18,032 nucleotides of DNA from Cellvibrionaceae bacterium (GCA_025800435.1 JAOXRV010000428.1:1-18032), one strand, 5' to 3'. Shown: positions 8,231 through 16,164, counted from the first letter of the stretch. Numbers and translations are program-made. Notes: a model not told the origin generated them from the letters alone.

Positions 8231-9019
8231 ATGAAAATTCTAGCTAAGTTATTTGCCGCCGCGTCACTGCTGTTGGTCAGTGTCAGCGCCAGTGCCGTGG
8301 ATGTGCAGGATATTGTCAAACGCGCCAACCTGGCTGCGGTATACCCCGGCAACGACGGCCGCGCCGAAGCGCGGATGTTGATTGTCGATAAGCAGGGGCG
8401 CAAGCAGATGCGCCAGTTCACCATTTTGCGCCGCAATATTGAGGCCGGTGGCGACCAACAATTCTTGGTGGTGTTCTCGCGCCCCAGCGATGTGGCCCGC
8501 ACCACTTTTTTGGTTGACAAACACCCGGGTGGCGACGACGACCGCTGGCTGTATCTGCCCGGCTTAGATCTGCTTAAGCGTATCGCCTCCGGCGATAAGC
8601 GCACCAGTTTTGTGGGCTCGACTTTCTTCTATGAAGATATTTCCGGGCGCGATATCAACGCCGATAACTTTGAGTTGTTAAGCGAAGACGACAGCGCCTG
8701 GACCTTAAAGGCCATACCCAAGGATGCGGCTTCGGTTGAGTTCGCCTACTACACGGTGAAAATCGACAAAAAAACCATGCTGCCCATGTTGTCTGACTAC
8801 TTTGACAGCGCCGGCAAAAACTATCGCCGCATGAGCGCCACCAAGGTCAAAGATATTCAGGGCTTTCCCACCATTATGGAAATGAAAGCCGAAAACCTGC
8901 GCGATGGCAGCTTTAGTATCAACCAGCTGCGCAAGGCTCAGTACGATGTCAATATTCCCGAGAATGTTTTCTCTGAGCGCTCACTGCGTATGCCCCCGCG
9001 AGCTTGGGTGAAGTTGTAA
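8231..9019 (+). CDS. LolA-like outer membrane lipoprotein-sorting protein (periplasmic carrier)
   Basis: This 262-residue protein has a signal peptide with cleavage probably after SASA near residue 22, so it should work in the periplasm. The mature part resembles the LolA-like COG2834 family, whose open beta-barrel fold shields acyl chains. Recognisable pieces are the early ARMLIVDKQGRKQMRQF strand pair, FVGSTFFYEDISGRD, FEYAYYTV-like strands (read here as FAYYTVKIDKKTMLP) and the closing QLRKAQYDVNIPENVFSERS. GGAGGT precedes the ATG. It sits between an MMPL membrane protein and an outer-membrane barrel, overlapping the latter's start by one base. That is where a shuttle between membranes would be encoded. 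It is unlikely to be the housekeeping LolA, which is smaller and not linked to these partners. Confidence 0.88.
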   Translation: MKILAKLFAAASLLLVSVSASAVDVQDIVKRANLAAVYPGNDGRAEARMLIVDKQGRKQMRQFTILRRNIEAGGDQQFLVVFSRPSDVARTTFLVDKHPGGDDDRWLYLPGLDLLKRIASGDKRTSFVGSTFFYEDISGRDINADNFELLSEDDSAWTLKAIPKDAASVEFAYYTVKIDKKTMLPMLSDYFDSAGKNYRRMSATKVKDIQGFPTIMEMKAENLRDGSFSINQLRKAQYDVNIPENVFSERSLRMPPRAWVKL

Positions 9020-10338
9020 TGAAAAAGTTTCTGCCCTTGGTATTAGGGTTGTGCTCAAGTTTGGCGCTGGCTCAGGATAGCAGTCAAAGCGAAGAAGACC
9101 TTTGGGGCAGTGACGATCAGTGGGGTGATGCCTGGGCCGACGCCGAAGAGGAATCTTCCTCCAGCTGGGATTGGCGCGGCTTTACCGAGTTGGGGGTGGG
9201 CGCCTTTCGTCGCGCCAGCCCCAGCCCAGATGGCAATAGCCTTTTGGAATCGCGCAGTCAGCTGTCGGTTTCCGGTTATCTTGGTGAAACTTATCTAAGT
9301 GGCAAGTTTGAATTACTGCTTGACGATGTGGACGACGATAAGGTGCAGCTGCTGACCCGTGAACTCTACCTTGACCACAGCTTAAGCGATAAGCTCAGTG
9401 TGCGCCTGGGCCGCCAGATCTTAACCTGGGGCACTGGGGATTTTGTGTTCTTAAACGATTTCTTTCCCAAAGACTGGCAGTCGATGTTGTCCGGGCGCGA
9501 GGATGACTATCTAAAGGCGCCCAGCAACTCGCTTAAAATCAGTTACTTTGGCAGCGCCGCCAATCTCGATCTGGTGTGGACCCCAGAGTTGAGTGCCGAT
9601 AGCCATATCAGCGGCGAGCGCTTTGCCTACTACAACCCCATGCTGGGACGCCCGGTGGTCGAGCCGCGGGTAGTGGCGGATGAACCGGAGCACGATATTC
9701 ACAATGGCCAATTGGCCCTGCGCCTATCGGCCACCAAATCGGGGGTGGAGTACGCCGCTTATGCCTACCGAGGTTTTTACACCCAGCCCAATAGTGTGAA
9801 ACCCGAGACCGGCCGCAATTACTACGCCAGCCTAAATGCCTATGGTGCCAGTCTGCGCACGCCTTTAGGCAAAGGTATTTTAAATACTGAATTTGCTTAC
9901 TGGGATTCCCGTGACGACAGCAATGGGGCAAATTCGTTTATTCCCAATAGCCAGCTTAAATACTTAATTGGCTATGAGCAGGAGCTGTTTGCCAACTTTA
10001 CCGCAGGCGCCCAATGGTATACCGAGCAGACCTTGGATTTTGATGCAGCTAAGGCCAATGCTACCCCCGGCTTTAAATTAGCCAATAAATGGCACCACAA
10101 CGCCACCTTGCGCCTGACCTATATGACCATGGAGCAAAAGCTCACCTGGTCATTATTTGCGTTTTACTCCCCCGATGAAAATGATTTTTATCTCAAACCA
10201 AAAATCACCTATCGGCGGGATGATCACTGGACTTTCATTGTCGGCGCCAATGAATTTGGCGGTGGCGACCTAAGCCAGGAGTGGGGCCAGTTTAAGCCCA
10301 GTAGCAATGTCTACGCCCGAGTGAAATACACCTTTTAA
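9019..10338 (+). CDS. outer-membrane beta-barrel protein of a lipid-transfer operon (DUF1302-like)
   Basis: This 439-residue protein has a signal peptide (MKKFLPLVLGLCSSLALA, then QDSS) and a very acidic Ser/Asp/Glu/Trp-rich linker (about 20-52). Long alternating strands typical of a barrel follow, and the C-terminal residue is Phe in YARVKYTF, the usual outer-membrane insertion signal. GRQILTWGTGDFVFLNDFFP (about 130-149) recalls the DUF1302 barrel family, though 439 residues is short for that group, so the family call is tentative. I chose the ATG at 9019 because it overlaps the previous stop as TAATG and gives a clean signal peptide. A TTG at 9004 would add 5 residues. Translation is probably coupled to the LolA-like gene. 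The likely role is the outer-membrane end of the transfer line. Confidence 0.8.
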   Translation: MKKFLPLVLGLCSSLALAQDSSQSEEDLWGSDDQWGDAWADAEEESSSSWDWRGFTELGVGAFRRASPSPDGNSLLESRSQLSVSGYLGETYLSGKFELLLDDVDDDKVQLLTRELYLDHSLSDKLSVRLGRQILTWGTGDFVFLNDFFPKDWQSMLSGREDDYLKAPSNSLKISYFGSAANLDLVWTPELSADSHISGERFAYYNPMLGRPVVEPRVVADEPEHDIHNGQLALRLSATKSGVEYAAYAYRGFYTQPNSVKPETGRNYYASLNAYGASLRTPLGKGILNTEFAYWDSRDDSNGANSFIPNSQLKYLIGYEQELFANFTAGAQWYTEQTLDFDAAKANATPGFKLANKWHHNATLRLTYMTMEQKLTWSLFAFYSPDENDFYLKPKITYRRDDHWTFIVGANEFGGGDLSQEWGQFKPSSNVYARVKYTF

Positions 10339-10356
10339 TTTGCAGGAGCAGCTACC

Positions 10357-10548
10357 ATGACAGTCAATCGCGTACTTCATATTATTGCCGGCCTATTTGT
10401 GATGCTCAGCGTCGCACTTGGCTACTATATCAACCCCTGGTTTTTTGCCTTTACCTTTTTTGTCGGCGCCAATTTATTCCAGTCCGGTTTTACCAACTGG
10501 TGTTTGATGGCGGATATTTTGAAAAAGTTGGGTTTAAAGGAAGCCTGA
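10357..10548 (+). CDS. DUF2892 (YgaP-like) small inner-membrane protein
   Basis: This 63-residue protein has two hydrophobic helices (about 4-22 and 27-44). It ends in the pattern FTNWCLMADILKKLGLK, which matches the DUF2892/YgaP transmembrane domain, where the Cys after the second helix is conserved. AGGAGC lies just before the ATG, and the gap from the barrel gene is only 18 nt, so it is the last gene of the four-gene operon. A very long palindrome begins 41 nt after its stop. Stand-alone DUF2892 proteins have no settled function. Membership in this operon suggests an accessory to the MMPL protein, which is inference. Confidence 0.85.
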   Translation: MTVNRVLHIIAGLFVMLSVALGYYINPWFFAFTFFVGANLFQSGFTNWCLMADILKKLGLKEA

Positions 10549-10589
10549 TTTTTAATATCTCTCATTGCAGGGTTTGTGGCTTCGGCGAC

Positions 10590-10699
10590 GAGCCTTGTGT
10601 CGGGAGGGGGTTCTGGAGGACGCACGAGTCCATCCCTGGAGCTCTCGTCCGGCATCCCTGCCTCCCAAGCCTCCAGAACCCCCTCCCGACACAAGGCTC
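10590..10699 (+). repeat. long palindromic element, copy 1 (30-bp perfect arms, conserved 50-nt loop)
   Basis: The left arm (10590-10619) and right arm (10670-10699) are exact reverse complements over 30 nt, enclosing a 50-nt loop (10620-10669). The loop holds a nested hairpin: CGAG-TCCA (10625-10632), TCCC, TGGA (10637-10640), then CTCG (10644-10647) after a 3-nt bulge. The end of the loop reads TGCCTCCCAAG, identical to copy 2. The element starts 41 nt after the DUF2892 stop codon. No T-run follows, so it is not a textbook terminator, though it would stall or protect transcripts. No transposase or coding frame belongs to it. Copies 2 and 3 are at 17790-17900 and from 18002. Confidence 0.92.
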
Positions 10700-10732
10700 T
10701 GTATCGTGCTAAGTCGAGCTATTTGCGGGTGA

Positions 10733-10761
10733 TCTACAGCTATCGTGATCTGGACTAATAC
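10733..10761 (+). promoter_or_regulatory. weak candidate promoter for the YbaN-family gene
   Basis: TCTACA (10733-10738) and TAATAC (10756-10761) are spaced by 17 bp and lie just upstream of the gene at 10794. Both boxes match the sigma-70 consensus only partly. The long palindrome immediately upstream makes an independent promoter for this gene likely, but this exact site is uncertain. Confidence 0.25.
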
Positions 10762-10793
10762 TCTATGATGGCCCCATTAATTGGGAGCCAGTC

Positions 10794-11153
10794 ATGGGCC
10801 GTTTGATTTATCTAAGCCTCGCCTATCTTTTCTTTGCCCTGGGGGTAGTCGGTGCGTTTTTGCCGGTGTTGCCCACCACGCCGTTTTTATTGCTGGCGGT
10901 TTGGTGTGGGGCCAAGGGCTCTACCCGCTTTAAGTGGTGGCTGCTGCGTCACCCGCGCTATGGGCCGGGTTTGCGGCTGTGGTATCGCCAGGGGGCCATC
11001 CCCCGGCGCGGCAAGTTGATAGCGGTGGCGGTGATCGCCAGCAGTTGGTTACTGATTTACGCCAAAGGCAGCAGCACCGAGCTGCTGCTGATTACTGGGT
11101 TTATTCTCAGCTGTTCGGCGCTGTTTGTGGCCACTCGGCCCGATCCTCATTAG
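10794..11153 (+). CDS. YbaN/DUF454-family inner-membrane protein
   Basis: This 119-residue protein matches the DUF454 (YbaN) pattern. It opens with a hydrophobic helix ending in GVVGAFLPVLPTTPFLLLA (about 18-36), the hallmark of the family. A short basic loop with RHPRYGPGLRLW follows (about 51-62), then two more helices (about 76-90 and 95-112). The function of the family is unknown. GGGAG about 8 nt before the ATG supports the start. Its last 47 nt overlap the 3' end of the RND pump gene on the other strand, so the two C-termini are encoded by opposite strands of the same DNA. Confidence 0.9.
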   Translation: MGRLIYLSLAYLFFALGVVGAFLPVLPTTPFLLLAVWCGAKGSTRFKWWLLRHPRYGPGLRLWYRQGAIPRRGKLIAVAVIASSWLLIYAKGSSTELLLITGFILSCSALFVATRPDPH

Positions 11154-14100
11154 GTTCTTGCCCCAAGCGGTCGTGCTTGTGCTCGCTGCCCAGCCAGTAG
11201 TAGATGCAGGGCAGCACTACCAGGGTAAACACGGTGCCGATCAGCATTCCCGCCACCAGAATAATACCAATGCTATTGCGCGCCTCGGCGCCGGCGCCGG
11301 TCACCAGCACCAGCGGGAAGTGGCCCAGGGCGGTGGCGGCGGTGGTCATCAGCACCGGCCGCAGGCGAGTGGTGGCGGCGGTTTTAATTGCCGCCAGCTT
11401 GGCCGCCCCTTCAATTTGCTGCTGCTTGGCAAATTCCACAATTAAAATACCGTTTTTGGCGATTAGGCCAATTAGGGTGACGAGGCCAATTTGGGAATAG
11501 ATATTGACCGTGGTTAAACCCAAAAACGGAAACAGCAGAGCGCCAGACAGGGCCAGGGGCACACAGCCGAGCAGAATCACCAGCGGATCTCGAAAGCTAT
11601 TGAATTGAATCGTCAGCACTAGGTAAACCACCAGCATTGCCACCAGCAATACCCCCACCAGGGTGTTGCCCTCTTTGCGCAGCTGGCGCGATTCGCCGGC
11701 GTAATCAACACTGTAGTTATTGGGCAGGGCCTCGGCGGCAATGGTCTCCAGCGCACTTAGGCCCTGCTCCTTGGTGGTGCCGGGCAGTACCCCGCCAAGA
11801 ATGCGGAAGGATTTTTGCTGGTCAAACTTGCCGAGAATGCGCGGGCTGGTGACTCGCTCTAAGCTGGCCAGCGCCGATACCGGAATCAGCTCGCCGGCGG
11901 GGGTGCGCAGTTGCAGGTTTAAAAAATACTCGGGGTTGATGCGGGCCGGCTGTTCCAGCATGGGGATAACCCGAAACGCCTTGCCGTTGCCGTCAAAGCG
12001 ATTGGCATAATTGGCCGATAGCAGCACACTTAATTGCTCGCTGACACTGGCCAGGCTCATGCCTAAATCCGCAATCCGCTCGCGTTTCAGTTTAAAGCGC
12101 AGCTGGGGCAGGTCGATATGCAAATCGGTATTGAGGAACATAAACTTGCCACTGGCGTAGCCGGCCTTGATGATTTCCTGGGCGTAGTTTTTCATCTCCT
12201 CATAACTGCCCGAGGACTGTACCACTAGCTCTACATCAAAGCGCCCGGCGGTGGGCAGTGCCGCCGATAAAATCGGGAATACTTCCAGTTCCGCAATTTT
12301 GCTCAATTCCTTAAACACCTGCGGCTGCAGCTCTTTATTGCTCTGCTCGCGCTCACCCACCGGCACCAGTTTAAGGCCGCCAAAACCGCCGCTGGCCATA
12401 ATTACCTGCCACACGCCGTAGGAGCCCGGGGTTTGTAAAAGGGTGTCCACTACCTGGTACATATTGGTGGTGGTGTATTCTAAGGATGACTCTGGCGGTG
12501 CGGTTATCACCACATTAATACTGCTATTGTCCTCGGTTGGGGCCAGCTCTTTGAGCGAAAATAGGTAGAACGGCAGTGCCAATAGGCTGATAAACACCGC
12601 GCTGAACAAAACCTGTTGTTGCCAGTTAAATAAACCGTCGAGAAAGCGGCTGTAAAAATTCTGCACGCGTTCAAACTGGTGGTTGACCCAGCGAGTGAGG
12701 CGGCTTTCTTTGCCGCCTTCGGGGCAGACGCTGGCACTCATAATGGGCGAGAGGGTGACCGCCACAATACCCGAGATCAACACCGCCACCGCCAGGGTGA
12801 AAGCAAACTCTTTAAATAAAATACCGGTTAAGCCCGATAAAAACCCAATCGGCGCATAGACCGCTGCCAGGGTGATGGTCATGGCGGTGATCGGTGCCAG
12901 CAGTTGGCGCGAGCTGGCCAGGGCCGCCTGGCGCCGGTCCATGCCCTCGCGCATATAGCGGGCGACGTTTTCCACCACCACAATCGCATCGTCTACTACC
13001 AGGCCCACCGACAGCACAATTGCCAGTACGGTTAACAGGTTGAGGGAAAAGCCCATCAGCGCCATCGCCGCAATTGCGCCTAAAATTGAAATAGGAATCG
13101 TCACCAGTGGCACTAGCGCGGTGCGGAAGGAGCCCATTAGCGCCAGTACCACCAGGCCCACCAGGGTCACGGTTTCAAACAGGGTGGTAAAAATTTCTTT
13201 CAGTGCGGCGCGCATATACAAGGTGCCGTCGTAGCCCATATCAATGGTCAGGTCGCCGGGCAGGGTGCGGCGAACTTCCGCCAGGCGTTTATACACCTCG
13301 TCGCCAATGGCTATTTCATTGGCTCCCGGCAGCGGCCAGATGGAAATAAAATTGGTCATCCGCTGGCTGAAGCGGCCATTGACTTGGCCCTCTTCTTCAC
13401 CCACTTCAATATCGGCCACATCGGCCAGGCGAATCAAGCCGCCATCGGTCTGCTTAACCACCAGCCGGGCAAACTCTTCGGCGCTGCTCAAGGTGGCGTC
13501 GGCCAACATATTGATGCGCTGACGCTCATTCTCGCTCTTGCCCATGGTGGCGATAATATTATTGCTGCGCAGAGCCGCCAGCACCTCGTCGGCGCCGAGT
13601 TTATAGGCCGCCAGCTTGGCCGGTTTAATCCACACCCGCATCGCCGGGTTGCGGCCACCCTCTACCCCGACCCTTTGCACTCCGTCGATAGAGGCGAGGA
13701 TAGGGTTGACCCGGCGGGTCAGGTAATCGCTGACTTCGGCGCGGCTAAATTGATCGGAATAGGTGGGCAGGTAAAACAGCGCCCCGGCGCGGTCGGCGCG
13801 GTTTACCGATACCGCGGGGTCCTCGGCCCCGGGGGGCAGCTCAAAGCGAATTTGGCTGAGCCGCGCGCTGAGTTCGGCCAACGCTGCGGTGCTGTCTTCG
13901 TTGAGGTTTAGCCAGGCGGTGACGGTGCTGGTGCCGGGGGTGGTGTTGGAATCGACATAGTCGACCCCGGGCACGGTTGAGACAGCGCGCTCGATTGGGT
14001 CGGTAATAAACCCCTGCACCGTATCGGCATCGGCGCCGGTGTAAACCGTGCTTACCACCAGCGATGAGCTTTCAATTTGTGGGTATTGCAATACCGCCAA

Positions 14101-14214
14101 ATCCTGGCTGGCGCGAATACCTGCGAGAATTAAAATGGCGCATACCACCAATGCCAGCACCGGTTTTTTAACAAACACATCCATAATATTGGGGCGTTCA
14201 TGGCTGGGTGACAT
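11107..14214 (-). CDS. RND efflux pump permease (AcrB/MexB-type, HAE-1)
   Basis: At 1035 residues this is full length for a trimeric drug-efflux RND protein. The proton-relay aspartates are D408 and D409 in GLVVDDAIVVVENV, and the TM10 lysine is K920 in IGLIAKNGILIVEF. All three essential residues are therefore present. Two large periplasmic loops (about 40-335 and 560-850) form the porter and docking domains. It pumps hydrophobic or amphiphilic compounds out by proton antiport together with the adaptor encoded just upstream. The ATG overlaps the adaptor stop as TAATG and is preceded by GAGGAGG at 7 nt, so translation is coupled. No outer-membrane channel gene is adjacent, so a TolC/OprM-type protein from elsewhere is presumably used. 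The gene's 3' end overlaps the YbaN-family gene. Confidence 0.96.
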   Translation of the reverse strand: MSPSHERPNIMDVFVKKPVLALVVCAILILAGIRASQDLAVLQYPQIESSSLVVSTVYTGADADTVQGFITDPIERAVSTVPGVDYVDSNTTPGTSTVTAWLNLNEDSTAALAELSARLSQIRFELPPGAEDPAVSVNRADRAGALFYLPTYSDQFSRAEVSDYLTRRVNPILASIDGVQRVGVEGGRNPAMRVWIKPAKLAAYKLGADEVLAALRSNNIIATMGKSENERQRINMLADATLSSAEEFARLVVKQTDGGLIRLADVADIEVGEEEGQVNGRFSQRMTNFISIWPLPGANEIAIGDEVYKRLAEVRRTLPGDLTIDMGYDGTLYMRAALKEIFTTLFETVTLVGLVVLALMGSFRTALVPLVTIPISILGAIAAMALMGFSLNLLTVLAIVLSVGLVVDDAIVVVENVARYMREGMDRRQAALASSRQLLAPITAMTITLAAVYAPIGFLSGLTGILFKEFAFTLAVAVLISGIVAVTLSPIMSASVCPEGGKESRLTRWVNHQFERVQNFYSRFLDGLFNWQQQVLFSAVFISLLALPFYLFSLKELAPTEDNSSINVVITAPPESSLEYTTTNMYQVVDTLLQTPGSYGVWQVIMASGGFGGLKLVPVGEREQSNKELQPQVFKELSKIAELEVFPILSAALPTAGRFDVELVVQSSGSYEEMKNYAQEIIKAGYASGKFMFLNTDLHIDLPQLRFKLKRERIADLGMSLASVSEQLSVLLSANYANRFDGNGKAFRVIPMLEQPARINPEYFLNLQLRTPAGELIPVSALASLERVTSPRILGKFDQQKSFRILGGVLPGTTKEQGLSALETIAAEALPNNYSVDYAGESRQLRKEGNTLVGVLLVAMLVVYLVLTIQFNSFRDPLVILLGCVPLALSGALLFPFLGLTTVNIYSQIGLVTLIGLIAKNGILIVEFAKQQQIEGAAKLAAIKTAATTRLRPVLMTTAATALGHFPLVLVTGAGAEARNSIGIILVAGMLIGTVFTLVVLPCIYYWLGSEHKHDRLGQEPNEDRAEWPQTAPNS

Positions 14215-15329
14215 TAGTTCGCCTCCTCACTGGTTTGGGCTGGGGCGGTGCGCTTGGGCTCCTTATCGATAAATACCTTGAGGCCCTGGCGCAGTTTAAA
14301 GGCGCCTTCATTGGCCACCAGTTCGCCGGCCTCTAAGCCACTGAGAATAACAATTCGGCTGCCGCTGCGCGGCCCGCTTTGGATGCTGCGGCGCTCGGCC
14401 CGGTAGTGTTGCTCCTGCGGCTGCAGCACATACACATACTCGCCGAACTGATCGCGGCTGAGACTGACATCGGGCACGCTGGCGAGCTGGCGTTCGGCGC
14501 CGCTGGCGATGCGCACGGTGACGATGCTGCCGGCTTGCAGCGGCTGCTTGGGGTCGGGTTTAAAACGTGCCCGGTAACGCAATTGGCGCGAACTGCTGGA
14601 GACGCTGGAATCCTGTGCCAACAGCTCAGCCCTGAGGGGCTGGCCCCCGGCCTGGCCGATCACCTCAATATGGCTGTCGCGGCCGAGTTGGGCGCGATCC
14701 TGGGGCATTTTAAAATCCACCCATAAATATTCATCCAGGCCAATTAGGGTGGTGATCAGGGTATTTTGCTGTAGGTATTGGCCCACCTCAAAATTGTGCA
14801 GGCCGGCGCGGGCGGCAAAGGGGGCGACCATGGTTTTTTTATTGATAATTACCTCCAGCCGGCGGGCTTCGGCCTGGCGGTTTTGGTAATCGGCCACGGC
14901 GCGGTCATAGGCTTCGGCGCTGACGCGGTTGTTGGCACGCAGTTTTTTATTGCGCTCCAGGGTCAGTTTGGCCAGTTTAACATTGGCCCTGGCCGCCTTA
15001 AGCCGGGCCTGCTCTTCGCTTACATCCAGCTGCAGCAACAGCTGCCCGGCGCTGACCTCGGCCCCCGGGGTAAAATTAATCTTGGCAATTTTACCGGCCA
15101 GTTCATTGCGCAGTTCCAGCCGCCGGGGCGCCAGTAGCTCGCCCACCAGCTCCATGCTGGGGCGAAACTCTATCATGCTGGCGGCACTGGCGCGCACCGT
15201 GGCCGAGGGTTCGGGGTAGGCCTTGCCCTTTTCAATGGCGGCGCTGATCTGTGCAAATTTAAAATAGCCGAGCCCGGCCAGGGCCAGCAGGCAAACAAGC
15301 AGGGTAATTAACCAACGGCGTATATTCAT
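14214..15329 (-). CDS. RND efflux periplasmic adaptor (membrane fusion protein)
   Basis: This 371-residue adaptor starts with a membrane anchor (about 5-24). A split biotinyl-lipoyl domain follows: VGELLAPRRLELRNELAGKI around 62-81, and a second half near VAPFAARAGLHNFEVGQYLQ around 167-186. Between these lies an alpha-helical hairpin (about 105-160, ANVKLAKLTLERNKKLRANN and onward). Beta-barrel and membrane-proximal domains complete it (about 195-350). It bridges the inner-membrane RND pump to an outer-membrane channel. GAGGAA lies just before the ATG. The gene begins 12 nt after the TetR stop codon and its own stop overlaps the pump start, so the three genes form one operon. Confidence 0.95.
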   Translation of the reverse strand: MNIRRWLITLLVCLLALAGLGYFKFAQISAAIEKGKAYPEPSATVRASAASMIEFRPSMELVGELLAPRRLELRNELAGKIAKINFTPGAEVSAGQLLLQLDVSEEQARLKAARANVKLAKLTLERNKKLRANNRVSAEAYDRAVADYQNRQAEARRLEVIINKKTMVAPFAARAGLHNFEVGQYLQQNTLITTLIGLDEYLWVDFKMPQDRAQLGRDSHIEVIGQAGGQPLRAELLAQDSSVSSSSRQLRYRARFKPDPKQPLQAGSIVTVRIASGAERQLASVPDVSLSRDQFGEYVYVLQPQEQHYRAERRSIQSGPRSGSRIVILSGLEAGELVANEGAFKLRQGLKVFIDKEPKRTAPAQTSEEAN

Positions 15330-15341
15330 GGTGTTCCTCTG

Positions 15342-16061
15342 TTAGCGTAGACCTTGTTGGTCTAGCAATTCGATAATGGTGGGAATATCGGCATCACGGA
15401 TATTTTGCTGCCAGCTATAGCTGTTCAGCAGGCGGATAAAAGCCCGCACTTGTATATGTTCGGGGGCCAGCGGGTAGGGCAGCTGGCTCGGCTGCGGCTG
15501 GTGTTGCAAACTCAGGTGTTGCAATACCTGGGCAAAGCCCACGTACAAAGACCAGACCGCGCTGTTGATCTCGTCAATAGTGGCGTTGCTGGCCTCTAGG
15601 TCTAGCTCGCCACTGGTCGCCGCCTGTTGCCACAGCCCATTAAACCTGGCGTAAATGCTGTCGCTCTCCCGATACAGTTGGCCCAGCCAGCCGGCGGAGG
15701 CGCGCTTGAGAATGGCCTCGCAATTGAGCAGCGCATTGAGGTGCTGCTCAAAACTGTAGCGCTGGGTGCGCAGGGGGTTCATCAAGGCTAGTGCCAGCAG
15801 TCGTTGGGGCGTATTGAGGGGCAGCGCCAATACCTGCTTGACCCGCTCGGCAAAGTTGCGATTGATCTGGCTGCCCAGGGCCACCAGCACATCCTCTTTA
15901 CTTTGCACATGTTTGTAGAGGCTACCGATAGAAACCCCGGCCCGCTTGGCAATGGCGGCCATGGTGAAATCCAGCAGTGAGCTCTGTTCGATACAGTACT
16001 CGGCGGCATCCAGAATCAGGCGCTGTTGTTGTTCGGGGCTGTGTTTGGGCGCGGGCGACAT
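15342..16061 (-). CDS. TetR/AcrR-family regulator of the efflux operon
   Basis: This 239-residue protein (from the ATG at 16061) has an N-terminal TetR helix-turn-helix, with TMAAIAKRAGVSIGSLYKHV at about 33-52 and SKEDVL next. A larger all-helical ligand domain covers about 70-230. It is the first gene of the adaptor/pump operon and is divergent from the monooxygenase gene. An in-frame ATG at 16112 would add 17 residues but would place the start codon inside the 21-bp inverted repeat at 16110-16130, just at the predicted transcription start. The 16061 ATG is therefore preferred. The usual role would be a repressor released by the compound to be exported, controlling its own operon and possibly the divergent gene. 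The ligand is unknown. Confidence 0.9.
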   Translation of the reverse strand: MSPAPKHSPEQQQRLILDAAEYCIEQSSLLDFTMAAIAKRAGVSIGSLYKHVQSKEDVLVALGSQINRNFAERVKQVLALPLNTPQRLLALALMNPLRTQRYSFEQHLNALLNCEAILKRASAGWLGQLYRESDSIYARFNGLWQQAATSGELDLEASNATIDEINSAVWSLYVGFAQVLQHLSLQHQPQPSQLPYPLAPEHIQVRAFIRLLNSYSWQQNIRDADIPTIIELLDQQGLR

Positions 16062-16109
16062 GGGGCATCTCGGTTTGGGCAATAGCACTAGAATTTGTGT
16101 GGGTAACTT

Positions 16110-16130
16110 CATTCGAATGGTGTTCGAATG
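16110..16130 (-). promoter_or_regulatory. candidate TetR operator (21-bp inverted repeat)
   Basis: CATTCGAA (16110-16117) and TTCGAATG (16123-16130) form perfect 8-bp arms around the spacer TGGTG. The site sits at the expected transcription start of the promoter whose -10 box is at 16136-16141, which is ideal for blocking RNA polymerase. TetR proteins bind such inverted repeats as dimers and usually repress their own gene. Assigning the site to this TetR is inference from position. Confidence 0.72.
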
Positions 16131-16135
16131 TGGCC

Positions 16136-16164
16136 ATGTTAATCCCCTGGGCTCACCTTGGCAA
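16136..16164 (-). promoter_or_regulatory. candidate sigma-70 promoter of the TetR-adaptor-RND operon
   Basis: Read on the minus strand, TTGCCA (16164-16159) is a near-consensus -35. After exactly 17 bp comes TAACAT (16141-16136), a four-of-six -10 match. Transcription would start near 16129, inside the inverted repeat at 16110-16130. Confidence 0.6.

Noticed and set aside
10590..10699. Integron attC site as an explanation for the long palindromes
   Set aside because: attC sites have imperfect arms with extrahelical bases and RYYYAAC/GTTRRRY ends. These elements have continuous perfect arms, lack those ends, and no integrase or cassette array is seen.
13384..13911. 175-codon plus-strand frame opposite the RND pump gene
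   Set aside because: It is the shadow of a long, well-conserved pump gene in GC-rich sequence. It has no start signal and no recognisable domain.
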